Shown in pieces: positions 1 through 11,957 of a DNA stretch of 64,000 nt. Under the pieces are notes generated by a model that worked only from the letters and a program-made list of their open reading frames with translations, was not told where the DNA came from and searched no databases. Position 1 is the stretch's first letter, and each line of letters starts with the position of its first letter. The stretch is from positions 248,001 through 312,000 of the forward strand of contig JADLZK010011568.1 of NCBI GenBank assembly GCA_015847255.1, written 5' to 3'. This DNA comes from Hyparrhenia diplandra. Taxonomy: Eukaryota > Streptophyta > Magnoliopsida > Poales > Poaceae. The position numbers were made by a program, and so were the translations under genes.

Positions 1-834
1 CTTGTGTATCTTTATTACTTGGATCTATCATCCAACAACTTTTCTGGTGTTGTACCTTGGCATTTGTCGAACCTGGCAGGTATGACTTTGGGGGCTACCA
101 TGATCCTGATATGTTATCTTCAACTGCTGCAGTTGCTGTAGCCGTAGCCAGTCATTATGCAGAAAACTTGTTAGTAATTACAAAAAGGGCAGCAGCTTAG
201 ATTCAGTGTGGAACTTGAATACTTCGTGAGTATTGATTTATCAAACAACTCTTTAACCGGTGAAATTCCCACAGATATCACTTCCCTCGATGCCTTAATA
301 AACCTGAATTTATCATCAAACCACCTAAGCGGAAAAATACCTACCAATTTTGGATCTCTGCAATCACTGGAATCTCTGGACCTCTCTAAGAACAGGCTGT
401 CCGGTGAAATCCCACCAAGCTTAGCAAATCTGACATATTTGATCTACTTGAACTTGTCCTACAATAATCTGTCTGGAATGATACCCTCAGGTCGTCAGCT
501 TGATACACTAAACACAGATAACACATCAATGATGTACATTGGCAACAGTGGACTTTGTGGGCCTGCTCTTCAAAAGAGCTGTTCTGTAAAGGGTAATAGT
601 ACGTCTATCCATGGATATAACGCATACAACGGGCCAGAAATTGAACTGATGTCCTTTTATTTTGGCCTTGTATTGGGACTTCTGTTGGGGCTCTGGATGG
701 TATTCTGTGCCCTGTTGTTCAAGAAGACATGGAGAATTTCTTATTTCCGAATGTCCGATGAGATATACAACAGAATATATGTGTTTGTGGTTGTGAACTG
801 GGTGAGGTTGACTGGGAAAACAGCCGAAGAATAA
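1..834 (+). CDS. 3' end of an LRR receptor-like protein gene, frameshifted
   Basis: This is the C-terminal part of a membrane-anchored LRR receptor-like protein (RLP, no kinase), a class used in plant surface immunity and development; the 5' part lies outside the window. Bases 1-85 read as an LRR (LDLSSNNFSGVVP). From 208 an open frame of 208 residues carries further LRRs (SIDLSNNSLTGEIP, LNLSYNNLSGMIP), the C-terminal cap IGNSGLCGP and a transmembrane helix near residues 157-178. A short basic tail follows, which is typical of RLPs. Between them the frame moves twice, near 85-92 (a run of five G) and near 181-187 (a run of five A). The two shifts compensate, so the segment rejoins its original frame. 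This may be an old pseudogene or two uncorrected homopolymer errors. An AATAAA at 917-922 could be the poly(A) signal. Family assignment is firm; intactness is not. Confidence 0.85.
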
Positions 835-1061
835 ATCAAATGCACAGATGGAACCAGTATGTATGGTTTTTTATCAACAGCAGAGTGGAATATCCTGATG
901 CCCACCAGTTAATCTAAATAAAGTGAAATTGATGTTTAACTCTTGTATTATATGTAACATGTATTCCTATGAACTGTAACAGCGATGTTCTTTGTCGGAA
1001 TAATTTCCATATTTCTATGTGGTTATGAATGGACTCTTTATTCATCGTTGTTATATATATA

Positions 1062-1092
1062 CTAGGCAGTTCCCCCGCGCAATGCGCGGGCG
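1062..1092 (-). mobile_element. Helitron 3' terminus
   Basis: Read on the minus strand, a GC-rich hairpin with 7-bp arms (1074-1080 and 1084-1090) is followed about eight bases later by CTAG (1065-1062), and then by a T in the host. Hairpin, CTRR and insertion before T are the standard Helitron 3' end. The element would extend to the right on the plus strand; I cannot find its 5' TC end, so only the terminus is annotated. Confidence 0.6.
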
Positions 1093-1099
1093 CTAGGTG

Positions 1100-1830
1100 A
1101 GCGTACCAATTGGCGCTACATTACATATCTGTGAACATACCATGCAAAAGGACCATAAAAGGTTCGAGTTACATGGTTATTCTAAGCCTACACGGAAGAA
1201 AGAATGAACTGAACCGTAAGAAACATTGCAGTGATAGGTGAATAAGGAAGAAATAAGAACATGAACAACATTCCTTGAAATCCAAAATTTAAGTAGATCG
1301 ACAAATATGAACAGTGAACCCATGCCACTTTGGATTGAATTGTCTCGATTGCAAAATATGTGGAGTGTGGTCATGATATATTTCAGTTTCCCTTTTCAAA
1401 TCATGATTAATTCCACAATTGCGGTATGTACGATACGTACCTTTTCATTTCATAAATCATGCAAGAATCAGTGTGGGCAATAGCCAACAGGAAGTATGGA
1501 CATCTTCAGGCTAAGAACAATATAATGATGAAATTCTGAATCCCATTCAGTGTCAGGTATTTCAGATGAGAACACTTGCCTGCAATTTTTTTCCCGGGAA
1601 ATCAGAGAGGCAGAGTGCTTTCTAAAATTAATCTTGACTGACAAAATATATGTCCGATATTAGATTCAACTGACCGATATCGTATAAATGCATTTTCGGA
1701 TTCAGACTTATCATTCATCGCTGAATACAGAATATGATTGAGACAACATGCACCAACCATTTGAATCTGATAAATCCTGGGAGATTCAAGCTGGTATAAA
1801 TTAACTGGAAAAATAATATGCCAAAAAACA
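1100..1830. other. No gene seen; AT-rich, possibly Helitron body
   Basis: There is no coding signal here. If the Helitron terminus at 1062 is real, this is its non-autonomous interior. From about 1835 the sequence GGGCCCGTTTGGATCC resembles the end of a MITE or DNA transposon, but I find no matching inverted end. Confidence 0.3.
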
Positions 1831-2022
1831 CTAAGGGCCCGTTTGGATCCCTTGAATCTGTGAAATTGGAATCTACTTAATAAATTAAGCTATTTAGTTT
1901 GGAATTTGAGATTCCTAACTTTTTGAAAGCTCACAAATTCAAGCGATGAATACATTATAGGTACTGCTAGAAAATGGCGAAGCTAAGGTCTTGAATCCAA
2001 ATTGAACTGGAGAAGGTTACCT

Positions 2023-2299
2023 TCATGAAAGAAGAGCCGCGATTAGCAGCAGCGTGCAGGCGAGTGCAGTTGCGGCACGGCGCGATTGGACGGAAGTAAG
2101 GCTGCGGCGCCGTGGAGGCGGGGGAACGTGGAGGGGTGCGGAGCTGCGGCGTCCTCTCCGCCGTGATGCGGGAGACAGCGACGGCGCCGCGGGCCACGGC
2201 GAGCACGGTGGGCAATATCCTAAGGGCGGGGAGGGCGCGCGGCGGCGAACGGGGTGTCCCACGATGACGGCCCGAAGGACCAAAGCTCTCCTGTCCATG
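2023..2299 (-). other. GC-rich first-exon-like segment
   Basis: A sharply GC-rich patch inside AT-rich DNA has an open minus-strand frame from ATG at 2299 to 2023, rich in Arg, Pro and Ser. Just past its stop is AAG|GTAACC, a possible splice donor. It resembles the first exon of a grass gene or a captured gene fragment. No domain is recognisable and no downstream exon is evident. The frame is also open on the other strand, so a coding call is weak. Confidence 0.25.
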
Positions 2300-2391
2300 G
2301 CGGAATCTGAGGTGGTGGGGCCAGTACTAATTTGCATCTGCCTCGCATCTTTTTTTTGAATGTAATTTTTTTTACATGATTTTTGAATGTA

Positions 2392-3473
2392 CTCCCTCCG
2401 TTCCACAATACTTGAAACTATTGGTTCCGTACCACCCTGGGCACATTTTCACCGAAAACCGACACCGAATCAATCAGAACCGAAACCGAACCGAAATATC
2501 GGTTTTTCGGTTTTTCGGTTCGTGTCGGTTTTCGCTTACGGTTCGGTTTTTAGAATCCCAGGAACCGAACTACCGATAAAAACCGAACACAAGGAAAAGC
2601 ACCAGCTTCTCTCGTCCTCCGCAGCCCACCACCGTGGCCCGGTTACTTCTAGCCAGCCCAATAGCCCACAATCCCACCCCCCCCTCTCCCCCCCCCAAGC
2701 AAGCCCACCACCGTTCCGTGTCCCCAACGACCGACTCCCACTAACCCTATCCTCTTGGTGGCGGCGGCGTCTTGCTCTTTGGCGGCGGGCGGGCGGCGGC
2801 CGCCTTGGCCAGCGGCGGGTCGGGCGGGCGGGCGTAAAAGGGCGTAGCAAGATGAAGCGGCGCGGCGCCGGCCCGGCGGGGGGACATGACGAGACTCGCG
2901 TGCAGCGCTGGCTGCAGGGGCAGGGCGGCCGCGGCAGTGTCCTGCAAGTGCAAGGAGCGGCGACGGCGACAAGCGGGCCGCAGCTGCGAGAAGCGCAAAG
3001 CCGGCGGCGGTGAAGAGGGGGCTCTCGCGGGCGGCGAGGCGGCCGGAGGCTGCGGCGATGCGGAAAGTGCGATGCGAGAGCGGCGGAAGGACTTCGGTTT
3101 TTTCGGTTTAAAACAAAAAACCGAAGAGAAAACCGAAACCGAAATGGTCGGTTTTTTTGTTTTTTTGGCAAACCGACGGTTCTATAGTTTAGGAAACCGA
3201 ATTTTTTTTAACCGAACCGATTTTTTCGGTTTTTACGAACACCCAGTGGGTTCCGTGTCATAAAAATGACCTATGTTTGACCAAATTTCTACCGAATACT
3301 ATTCATATTTATGACTTCAAATTAATTTATTAAAAAACTACATTTTATAATAAATCTAATGAGTTTTATTTGATACCATAAATATTGATAGTTTTTTATC
3401 CACAATTAATCAAACTTGGGATACTAAACCGTGACACTGTGCTAGAATTGTAAGTATTTTGGAACGGAGGGAG
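2392..3473. mobile_element. Stowaway-like MITE, interrupted
   Basis: The ends are inverted: CTCCCTCCGTTCCACAATAC at 2392 and its near complement ending GGAACGGAGGGAG at 3473. Both are flanked by TA (2390-2391 and 3474-3475), the Stowaway/Tc1-mariner target. Its own body is only about 265 bp; the rest is the hAT element nested at 2431-3248. Confidence 0.75.
2431..3248. mobile_element. hAT-type element nested in the MITE
   Basis: The insertion is bounded by an exact 8-bp direct repeat GGTTCCGT (2423-2430 and 3249-3256), the duplication length of hAT transposons. Its ends carry imperfect inverted repeats around CACCCTGGGCAC and CACTGGGTGTTC, then many AACCGAA/TTCGGTT repeats facing inward on both sides. 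The centre (about 2600-3080) is very GC-rich and open on several frames, but no transposase is recognisable. This is a non-autonomous element, possibly carrying captured host sequence. Confidence 0.7.
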
Positions 3474-3494
3474 TAATTTAATTCCCAGCACATC

Positions 3495-3873
3495 TAAGAG
3501 CAACTATAACAATTCTCGATTTGTTGTTTGGCAATTGCTTTTGTTTGCCAACTCCCAAATCCAAATGCTAAATAAAAAAGAGTCCATCTCCAACGGTTTA
3601 GCATAATTCACTTGCAAAACTTAGATCTAACTTACATCGGGAATGCCAAACGTTGTAGAGCGCGCATTTTTTTCACGCGCAGGGGCCTGATTTGCCAATA
3701 CTCACTAATTTGCCAATTCCAAATACCAAACTATTGGAGGAATTTTTTGGAGCTTTTGCCAAAATTTGAGAATGCCAACTCCAAATGCCAAACTATTGGA
3801 GTGAGTTTTTGTAGCTTTTTAACAAAATTTGAGAATGCCAACTCCAAATACTAAACTGTTGGAGTTGCTCTAA
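3495..3873. mobile_element. MITE with AGAGCAACTC-type ends and internal tandem repeat
   Basis: The left end AAGAGCAACTATAACA and the right end TGTTGGAGTTGCTCTAA are inverted. Inside, from about 3700, a unit of roughly 64 bp built on 'gccaactccaaatgccaaac' and 'tattggag' occurs about three times with small changes. There is no coding content. Similar AGAGCA ends recur at 23134 and 53021. Confidence 0.55.
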
Positions 3874-4149
3874 TTGCGCAAACATTTGTCAACGGCACAA
3901 AGTTTAGCAGCCTGCAGCGGTTACCTTCGGAAAATCCACACTACTGAGCAATGGAGATGCGCATTGTGTGCTTTTAACAGAGTTTGTTAACATTTGCCCT
4001 TGTTTAGAAACAAATTTACTGTTGCACGGAATCTGGTCTTTTATAACAGTTCCTGAGCCTAAACCAATAAATAAAACAGCTCTAGTTCCCCTAACCGTAA
4101 AGGGCAGCATAATCAATATCCGTACCAATCATCATCAAGAAACAATAAA

Positions 4150-4825
4150 AACCTAGATAGATAGAGAGGTCAAAATTTGTCTCTCTCCGACCGTTTACGG
4201 GTTCATGAACTGTGTCAACAAATCCAGTGGAATTTGGCTTTATTTCAGGCCGAAATTGAAAGCCTAGATATCCCACTACAATCTTTACCGAGATCAAGCT
4301 CTAAGAATTCTCGCATGGAATTTACATGTTGGAAGCCAACCAAATCCCACAGGATTTGGAGAATGCGGCACATGGTAGTGCCCCCAAGAAGTTGCGAAAT
4401 TCTCAAGATTAAAATAAAAATCAGTTTGAAAGCCCACTAAAGACATGGGCCCAAAGTTCATTGGCCCAAATTGTTAAACGAGGATATAAAACACATGGGC
4501 CGGCGACGTGTCGCTTTTCCCCATTCGATTCCTCGCAAAATCGCAATGGATCAACACCCCATACCCCATCCCCATTTGAAATTCAAATTGCAGAGCTGAG
4601 ACCGCGACAAAGGGGGTGGCAATGGCGGTGTCGCCGATCAAGGTGTGGCGGCTCGTATCACTGGCCGCGTCGTCGTCTGCTTCAAGGCGGCGCAGGTGGA
4701 CCAGGCTCCAGGGAGCTCCGCCAGCAGCGATGCCTCAAGGGCTGGGATAGGTCCGCGGCCTGGAGCTCGTCAAGGCGTTGGCTGCCGTCGACGATGTTCT
4801 GCTCACCGAGGATGTATGTTGCACA
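4150..4825 (+). repeat. Segment R1 copy A with 5' part of an unrecognised gene
   Basis: This segment is duplicated at about 15855-16440 (copy B), starting at 'agagaggt' and ending in a stretch reading LEL(V)VKALAAVDDVLL in both copies. It includes a promoter-like part and 'gtgtcgcttttcccc', then a GC-rich part. In copy A an ATG at 4622 opens a frame (MAVSPIKVWRLVSL) that stops before the KALAAVDDVLL motif, so the frame is broken or spliced. In copy B that GC-rich middle is missing. I do not recognise the gene. It sits directly beside the 3' flank of BED copy 1, as part of the duplicated block. Confidence 0.5.
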
Positions 4826-5243
4826 TAATTCTAGTCAATCAAGTTATAATTTTGCTGTAAAATTAACAGGCCTCGACTTTTTAGTGAACTTTTATGACAT
4901 GGGAAATAAAAGCACAAGAATTATACTATTAAATAGCCTAACAAATAAACGAGTAGGTATTACATGCCCAAATTGAAGTGCCAGATAACAAACATGGCCA
5001 GTGTTGACGACGCTAAAACTAAGGCACCATCAACAACCATGTCTTAAAGGACCCCAACACTGACGAAACTCGTGGAAACAAAGAGACACAAATACAGTGA
5101 CTGATATATGTACCCAACACACAAGGTTTATTCTGACAGTACTAGGCAACAAGCTCGATCTTGCAGTAGTAGTAGTAGTTTTTTTGGCTGCTGTAAGGCA
5201 GATGATAGACCCATGCATTCTCATATAGATACCATCCTGTGCT

Positions 5244-5980
5244 TTATAATGATTCGGCGTGTTCCGGGTGTATGCTTCTGATATGTCTTGCCAAGTGAGT
5301 AGTACCATGACTTGCTGAACCAGCTTTCAGCTCAGATCCACAGTGCTTGCATCTTGCCATGGTAACTATTGAACCGCCTTCAGCCTCCCACCACCTCCTT
5401 GGTGAAATGGTTCCAAACTTTAGAACGTGGAGCAAAGCGGTTTTCGCTTCCGTTTTCCTGATGATGACGCATCACCTTGTTCAACAATAATACTTTTGCC
5501 CTTGACACTGGAACTGGGGCTCCTTAACCTCAAATTACACGCGTCGACCCATCCCAATGCATATATCACTAAATTTGTAGCAAATTCTTTCTTCAATCCT
5601 AACTTGCGAAGGACAAGGTGCATACATCGCCATGGATTGGAGCACCAAGCTGGTGCGGACTTCCATCCGTCATCCATAACTTCCACGGACAACAGCGACA
5701 GGTATGAACTGCCAATAGTACTGGAGAAAGTTCGTAAGAAGAATCCAGCATGATTTTGGTCTTCATACGGGTTCTCTCTAGCGTGCACCCAAGCTGCTGA
5801 CAAGTGCACGTTAACTATTTTAGAACGACCCTTCTCCTTCTTGTTGGAAAATTTCAATCTGAAGCCGTCATGAGTCCTTTTAGTAGTTGATGAGCAATAT
5901 GAACTATCAGAGAGTCGGATAATGAGGTCCCACATTGAGTCCGGCACACTATATATATGGGTAACATGTCTAGCACCGAC
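5244..5980 (-). pseudogene. BED copy 1, exon 6: middle domain and C-terminal BED finger, split
   Basis: Following the acceptor GTGCAG at 5981-5983, the exon reads DLIIRLSD, THDGFRLKFSN, AAWVHARENPYED, SNPWRCMHLVLRKLGL, ATNLVIYALGWVDAC and KGKSIIVEQGD before the basic KRKRK. It stops at about 5420. The BED finger (VTMARCKHC, HGTTHLARHI) continues in another frame from 5435 to 5244. Against copy 3 (56919-57626, intact), this copy has a net +4 change just before the finger and an extra G in a GGG run within it. Confidence 0.6.
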
Positions 5981-7699
5981 CTGCACAAGTGATGCATGGC
6001 CGAGCACATTGTCATCATCATCATCAACAAAAGTAGAATTAGCTAGCCTTCCAATATGCTACTCTGGTGTCACGACAGTATTAGGATTTTTAACAAAAGA
6101 AAATAAAATCACAAATTTACACTAATAGTAAAAATGAGTGACACTAGAAAAATAGGATTAATCATACGAATTTTCACAACAACAACAAATATCAGCCATT
6201 AATCCTTTAGACGACAATCATCATTGACAATAACAGAAATAGAACTTATTATTTTATTCTTAAAATACCCACCTCTAGGGTTATGAAATTGTTCTAATTT
6301 ACACCCCCCAAAAAAAAAAAAAACAAATTATATATCAAATTACCTACCTTTACCATCATGAAGAATAATCTAATGTAACCCCTAATCTTCATCCAAATTA
6401 TATCCACCTATGCTATTATAAAAATAATCAAAAGTAACACTCTAAATCTAAATAGAAATTACCTTACTTTGTCATTATAATTAAAACAAATATGAAATCA
6501 CCGCAAATCTATATCTAAACAATCTAATTCCTTCACTATTATAAAGGCACAAATAAAGTGTTTATATATGTATTACAAATTTATTTTACTGTGACCTAAA
6601 AATGGGAAAACTATGAATGTGGATGAAAAAAGAAAATAAATTAGTAATTAGTAAGTAAATAAAAAATAAAAAAGACAATAAAATATCTATATGAGTATGG
6701 ATGAAAAAAACTGAGATGGGTATCGATACCGTGACATGTAAATAAAACTGTTACAAAGGCACATCCTTACCGAATCAAAAAGACGGCAGGTTTCCTCGTC
6801 CTCGGCAGCACGGACGGGGCGAAAGGATTGTTGCAATTTGTTCCCCGAGGTCCATCATTAGCTGATGTTGTTGCCATGGAGACGGTACAACTACATCGAT
6901 AGGAAATCAATAAATAAAGCAGTCTGGATAATTCAACATGGTTATCGAATGATTAATTATAGGCAAATAGATTTGACATAAATCATTTCAAGCTTGTATA
7001 GATTGCAGATGAAAATTAATGGCAACAAAAAAAAAAAAAAAGTGTTCAGAAGAACTACAAGTCCAATCCGGTTGTGGGATAAAATAAAACATCACTAAAT
7101 GTGTATACATATTCAAAAGTAGTTTTTTTAGAACAACTTGCTGAACGGGCAAAAAGAGTGTAACCCATCTACCATGCACCGGAAAAAGCTAACCTAAAAC
7201 CTTAAGATGATGAAGAAAATTGGACAATTTACATAAAGTCTCAGTACTCTCCCTCGTGGTCATGGAGATATCTCGAGCTTTCGAATGAGTGAGCAACAAT
7301 TTTTGTTATTAAGTTGTGCGGCAACAGCCAGAACTCAATAGCTCAAACCTAAATGTTCGAAGTTAGCATATCTTATTGGGCAACTATGCACCAACCAAAT
7401 TAATTAAAAGGCAAGTTGACAAGGAAAACACATAATTTGCATATGTTTCAATAGCTAAAACCCTAGAAAACTACAAGCCACTGACAGCTAGCTGAGGAAA
7501 GCAAGACACAATTCTTTGAGAAGAGATTAAGCAGGCACCGAATAGACTTGAGCTGCCAAAAAAGATGAAAACTGCTATTGTAGTCCAAGGGACTACTTCA
7601 GTTTAGTACTTGAAAACTAAACACTTAAACCATGAAACCACGACATGACCTGAAACATAAATAAGTCCAAATCACCCGTACATGGATTTGCTAATGTCC

Positions 7700-8650
7700 A
7701 ATTCACAACCACATGTGTGTGGTTTGGTCGTTGGTCTCTGTAATCACCGGATTACCATGGGTACTTAGGATGTTACAAACTCTATTTTGCTTAATGAAAA
7801 ACGCACCATGGCATGATCGCGAAAAAAATTTACTCCTAACCTCATTGTCGGTGTTTTGAAGTAACACCAGCGAGTAATCTAAGTGCTCGGCGTCTAGCTT
7901 GGATGGTAATGCAAATGGTGACACTAAGACGCCGTATAATGGTTAGGGCAAAATGTCCCTACGTCTAGTGGTGAGCTCGGTGCTCGTGGATTTGATTAGT
8001 TTGTGTTGGGGTCTACAAACGGTCGAGAGAGGGAAGGCGATCTCTGAGTGAGTGCGAATGAATGGTTTCTACCTTTAGGTGCTCAAATGCCTGAGTTTAG
8101 GTGTCTTGTTATGTGATCGATCAGTCCCACTTGCATGGGGCGCCATGCCCCCTTTTGTACGATGATTAGGTTGAATAGTGTCGTCTTATTCCGTGTAGTG
8201 GATGTCATGGGCTCTTGGGCATGCCTCATCAATGCTCTTTGGTCCGCTAAGGCATGTGCCTCCCATCCGTGGTGGTTGGAGGCAATGCGGTGCCCCGCGG
8301 TGCGCCCACCTCTACCCGAGGGCTTACTTGCATAATGTCATTAGGTGGGCGGAAATCCCCTTCGCGAGGTCAGACGAAGCGGGCCCATACCTCAGGGGTC
8401 GGGCGACGTGGAAGTCCTTTCACAGGGTCATATAGGGAGGAAGTCCCTTCACGGGTTCGGGCGGCTAGCGCCCATTCCCTAGGGTCGACGAGGCTGCGGA
8501 CCTCACTCTAGAGATCGGCGAGGTGGACTTCCCTTCGAAGGGTTGGATAATACCATTTTGTCCTCCTTAGCCATCGGCTGGGTTAATATTGATACCTGTT
8601 AACCCTTTCTCCTTAGGTACCGTGGTATTTATATCCGACAATCATGATTT
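7700..8650. mobile_element. ~0.95-kb GC-richer insertion in an intron of BED copy 1
   Basis: BED copies 2 (around 22340) and 3 (around 59365) run straight from 'catggattt' to the 'ccattattcctggcc' region. Copy 1 instead carries about 0.95 kb of richer, unrelated sequence. It has no recognisable domain or clear inverted ends. Length and composition suit a solo LTR or a non-autonomous element, but I could not fix a TG...CA pair or target duplication. Confidence 0.4.
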
Positions 8651-8963
8651 AGGATTTCACAATGGCCTTGAAGATAAAAGAAGATCAATCACCCTTGGAT
8701 TTCACATGGTGAACTGATCATAAATCAGTTGGTTGGACTCCTTATAGTGGAACCTGTCCAATCGAGGTTTAATTTCTCGACTTGCCACATGTGCTCCTAT
8801 TTTTTTCTGGATTTTTCTTAGGGGTGAGTGTGGGTGTGTTATGGGTGTCTTGTACTGTGTAATTCTAAGAAAATAGTTGAGAACAGGAAGATGATAAAGT
8901 ATTTATGCAATAACATATATTGAAGCCGTTATACAAGAAAGGAACAAATAAAGGAAGCCTCAC

Positions 8964-9370
8964 CAGTGTTGGTGCCTAGCGTGTCCACCCGTGCTGCAGT
9001 GGCACAATTGTTGTTGTCTCTCTCAATTGGCTCACTCTCACCATTGGGATTCTCAGCAATTTCTATAATCTGTAGTGCCTGAAAGGGTCGTTGGGCTTTT
9101 TGATGCTCTAGAGGCAGCCGGAAGCAGTTGAATGCTATTATGACGGCTCTCTAGATGCCTTAATAACTCAATGGTTGAGGGGTATATCATGACAGAGTTG
9201 CAATATTTGCATATCACGTTCAAGGCATAACAATGTTTACATCGTGAACTCCAGAAGTGCTGCCAAACTATTGATCTGTGTTTTTCTTCTTGTTTCATCA
9301 TTTTGCCAATATACCTTCCAAATTGGCGTATCATATCTATCCCCATAACAAAAAGCTTGCTCGACCCATC
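8964..9370 (-). CDS. BED copy 1, exon 4: first BED-like finger
   Basis: Following the acceptor CAG|GATGGG at 9370, the exon reads FVMGIDMIRQFGRYIG, then SIVWQHFW, a Cys pair (VICKYC) and LLRHLESRH. This spacing (aromatic-HF, CxxC, L..HL...H) fits a BED finger, and unlike copies 2 and 3 it keeps the final His. After AASRASK the frame shifts by one and stops at 9053, while homology continues in another frame to the CTG|GTGAGG donor at 8964. Confidence 0.6.
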
Positions 9371-9817
9371 CTGAGAAAAAAAGGAGCAACCATACCATGC
9401 GTATTATTAGTCAAATATATGGGAACAGCATTCAAGCAAATTATTTTTTTAATCAAACCTAGCTAGGTTTAATCGTTTGAGGAAAAGGTACAACCAGCTC
9501 CACTGAACATGGAAGCACTGATGTTTATTTTGAATTTGCTAATATTGGAGCTAGGTTATTTAGGAAAAAAATACAATATACTTTTTATGGTTACTTTTTT
9601 TTTTTTTTTGTCTATAGCTTGTATTGGTAATTTAGGTGTAGGTTTGATGGATATTTTACTTTATACTTTATACAATGATATAAACAGTCGTTTTATCATG
9701 GATAAGTCAACTCAAGATGTTGAATTTGTGATATCAAAGAATTATTCATGTAGTAATAATATTTTTAGAAAAACATAGTGTGACAAAAAATTATATTACT
9801 AGTATTGCTATTTAATA

Positions 9818-10062
9818 CTTCCTCCATCCTAAATTGTAAGCCTTTCCAAGAATCTTGGAGAGTCAAAGCATTTCAAGTTTGACCAAATTTATATGATAAG
9901 ATAATAACATTTAGGATTTTAACTAAGTATCATTATATTATTCATTAATTTTTTCATAGTATGCCAAAATTCTTTATAATTCTCTCTATAACTTTGGTCA
10001 AATTTGAGATATTTGACTCTCCAACATTCCCTGGAATGATTTACAATTTGTGATGGAGGGAG
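9818..10062. mobile_element. Stowaway-like MITE in intron 3 of BED copy 1
   Basis: Inverted ends CTTCCTCCATCCTAAATTG and its counterpart ending GATGGAGGGAG are flanked by TA at 9816-9817 and 10063-10064. The uninterrupted site is visible in copy 2 (24065-24066) and copy 3 (60391-60392), both reading 'catatgttttagtt'. The insertion therefore postdates the duplication. Confidence 0.8.
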
Positions 10063-11693
10063 TATGTTTTAGTTAAAATGTATAAACTTGTATAAAGTAA
10101 TATCCTACAAGTTTTATTATCATAAAGTGTTAGTATAATTTAATGTGAATCGTTAGTGTCATCTTTATGTGATTTATTATGAGATCATTTTTGTGATTGA
10201 TAAACTATCATAGTAAATATTTACCCTAATGTGTGCGTGGTAAACATAGTGGCATATAGCACTTATGTTTATTTTTAATGTAGAAATGTCAAACGTGTAA
10301 TTTAGAAGAATATATATCGTACTCGGTTTTATGGTTATTGGATTATTTTCCATAATGGCTTATATTGGTATGTAGACATAAATTTGGGGATATTTTTGTT
10401 AATTTTTATAATGGTAATTGTGGATAACTTAGATAAAAATCAAAGGGTTACTATTTTACCGTTCATAAATATAGCATATGTGGTAATGAAAGAAATTTTA
10501 TGTGTTACTTTAGTTGTAGTATTATCTTCATATAATGACACAACTGAGCAATTTAAAGTTATGAGTATGTTTGAAAGTTCTTGTACTACTTATGTACCTG
10601 TTGTGGTTTCATAAAAAAAAAACATAATATACCTGTAGTCCACTAGGGAGGTCCCTAGTTTTAGTCGAGGCCCTACTTAGTATGTTAGATTCTTGATCCC
10701 GTGACGCTGGTATAAGAGTCCTTGCTGATTTATAGAGGATATATCCTTAGTTTTGGATATCAGAATGCTTATACACACAGAAAGTAAGAAACTGCAAAGT
10801 TAAATAAGCGTACGGAAGAACAAATTGGATGGAATTGCCCAAATCTTGTACTAATACTACCTTGCGAACCCATCTGTGGGTTTATCACTGGAGTAAGTGA
10901 GGGCCGCTGAGATGACAAAATGGTTGGCGCCATGTGTGTATGTACTTCTTCCACTAGTGAAAGGTTAGGCCAGGCCCAGGCACCACCAGGTTGAGCCGCC
11001 GCATCATTCGTCGGTAGTGAAAGCTGCTGCTGTAGGTGAGACAGTTGGTCTGCAACCATACCACGAAACACACAACCAATTGCACAGTTGAGATTTGAAT
11101 TCATTCCAAATACACTAGGCAAAAACAAAAGATGTGATTACACAGAGAACAGCTAATCAGACAGCGCATCTAATCTGAATTCATAATAATAAAATTAAAT
11201 AAATCTATTACAGTACGTATGATGAGCAGTACTAACTATATAAATCCCTACAGGCAAGATGTTCGGAAGTGTCACAGCTGAAAGGATGAAAAATAACGAG
11301 ACCAGATATATAGCTAAGCATATACTGTAAGACAAAGAAATAGAAGTAAGCACACGCGAACCTGCGGTATTGCTGGTGCATTGTTGGACCACTGGTGGCA
11401 CGGCATCAGCATGGCTACTTGCTGTGGCTGGACCACCATTGGTAGTGTTCGGCAACTCCTCCTCCGACATGATCATCTGTTGCAACTCCTCCTCCGACAA
11501 GCAGAATGGTTGGTCGTCAAACGTTGTAGGTGACAGGGAGAAATTGTACGACAATTGCCCTTCATGAGGAGACAACCATGCAAAACAAGAAAGGCTCCAA
11601 TTTAGTATCTGTAGTCTAACATCCCCTGGTAGCCAGAATCTTAAAAGACATTCCTAGTAAACGTTTGTATATTTTTAAAGATATTTTATAATA

Positions 11694-11830
11694 ATTCATT
11701 CCAAGCATACTAGGAAAAAACAAAAATATGGATTATGTAGAGAACAACTAATCAGATAGCATCTAATCTGAATTCATAACAAAATTAAATATGATACACT
11801 ATGAGCAGTGACCATATATATAACCTTTTA
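11694..11830. repeat. Intron-2 segment repeated inside intron 1 of BED copy 1
   Basis: The stretch from 'attcattccaagcatactag' through 'atctaatctgaattcataa' repeats the intron-2 sequence at about 11095-11250 with moderate divergence. Copy 2 has only the intron-2 version. This is an internal duplication specific to copy 1, after it or its ancestor split from copy 2. Confidence 0.5.
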
Positions 11831-11957
11831 AGGCGGTTAGCTAGATAGTTATTTTTTTCCATTGAACGCGCATATGCTAGTTTAATGTTTAAATAAAATC
11901 CATTGGAGGCAGAATCTATGAGATATGGAAGTGAAGAACGAGTCAAAAAAAAAAAAC

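Noticed and set aside
5166..5182. (AGT)n run beside BED copy 1 (also near 56840)
   Set aside because: A short microsatellite duplicated with the block; too short to be informative.
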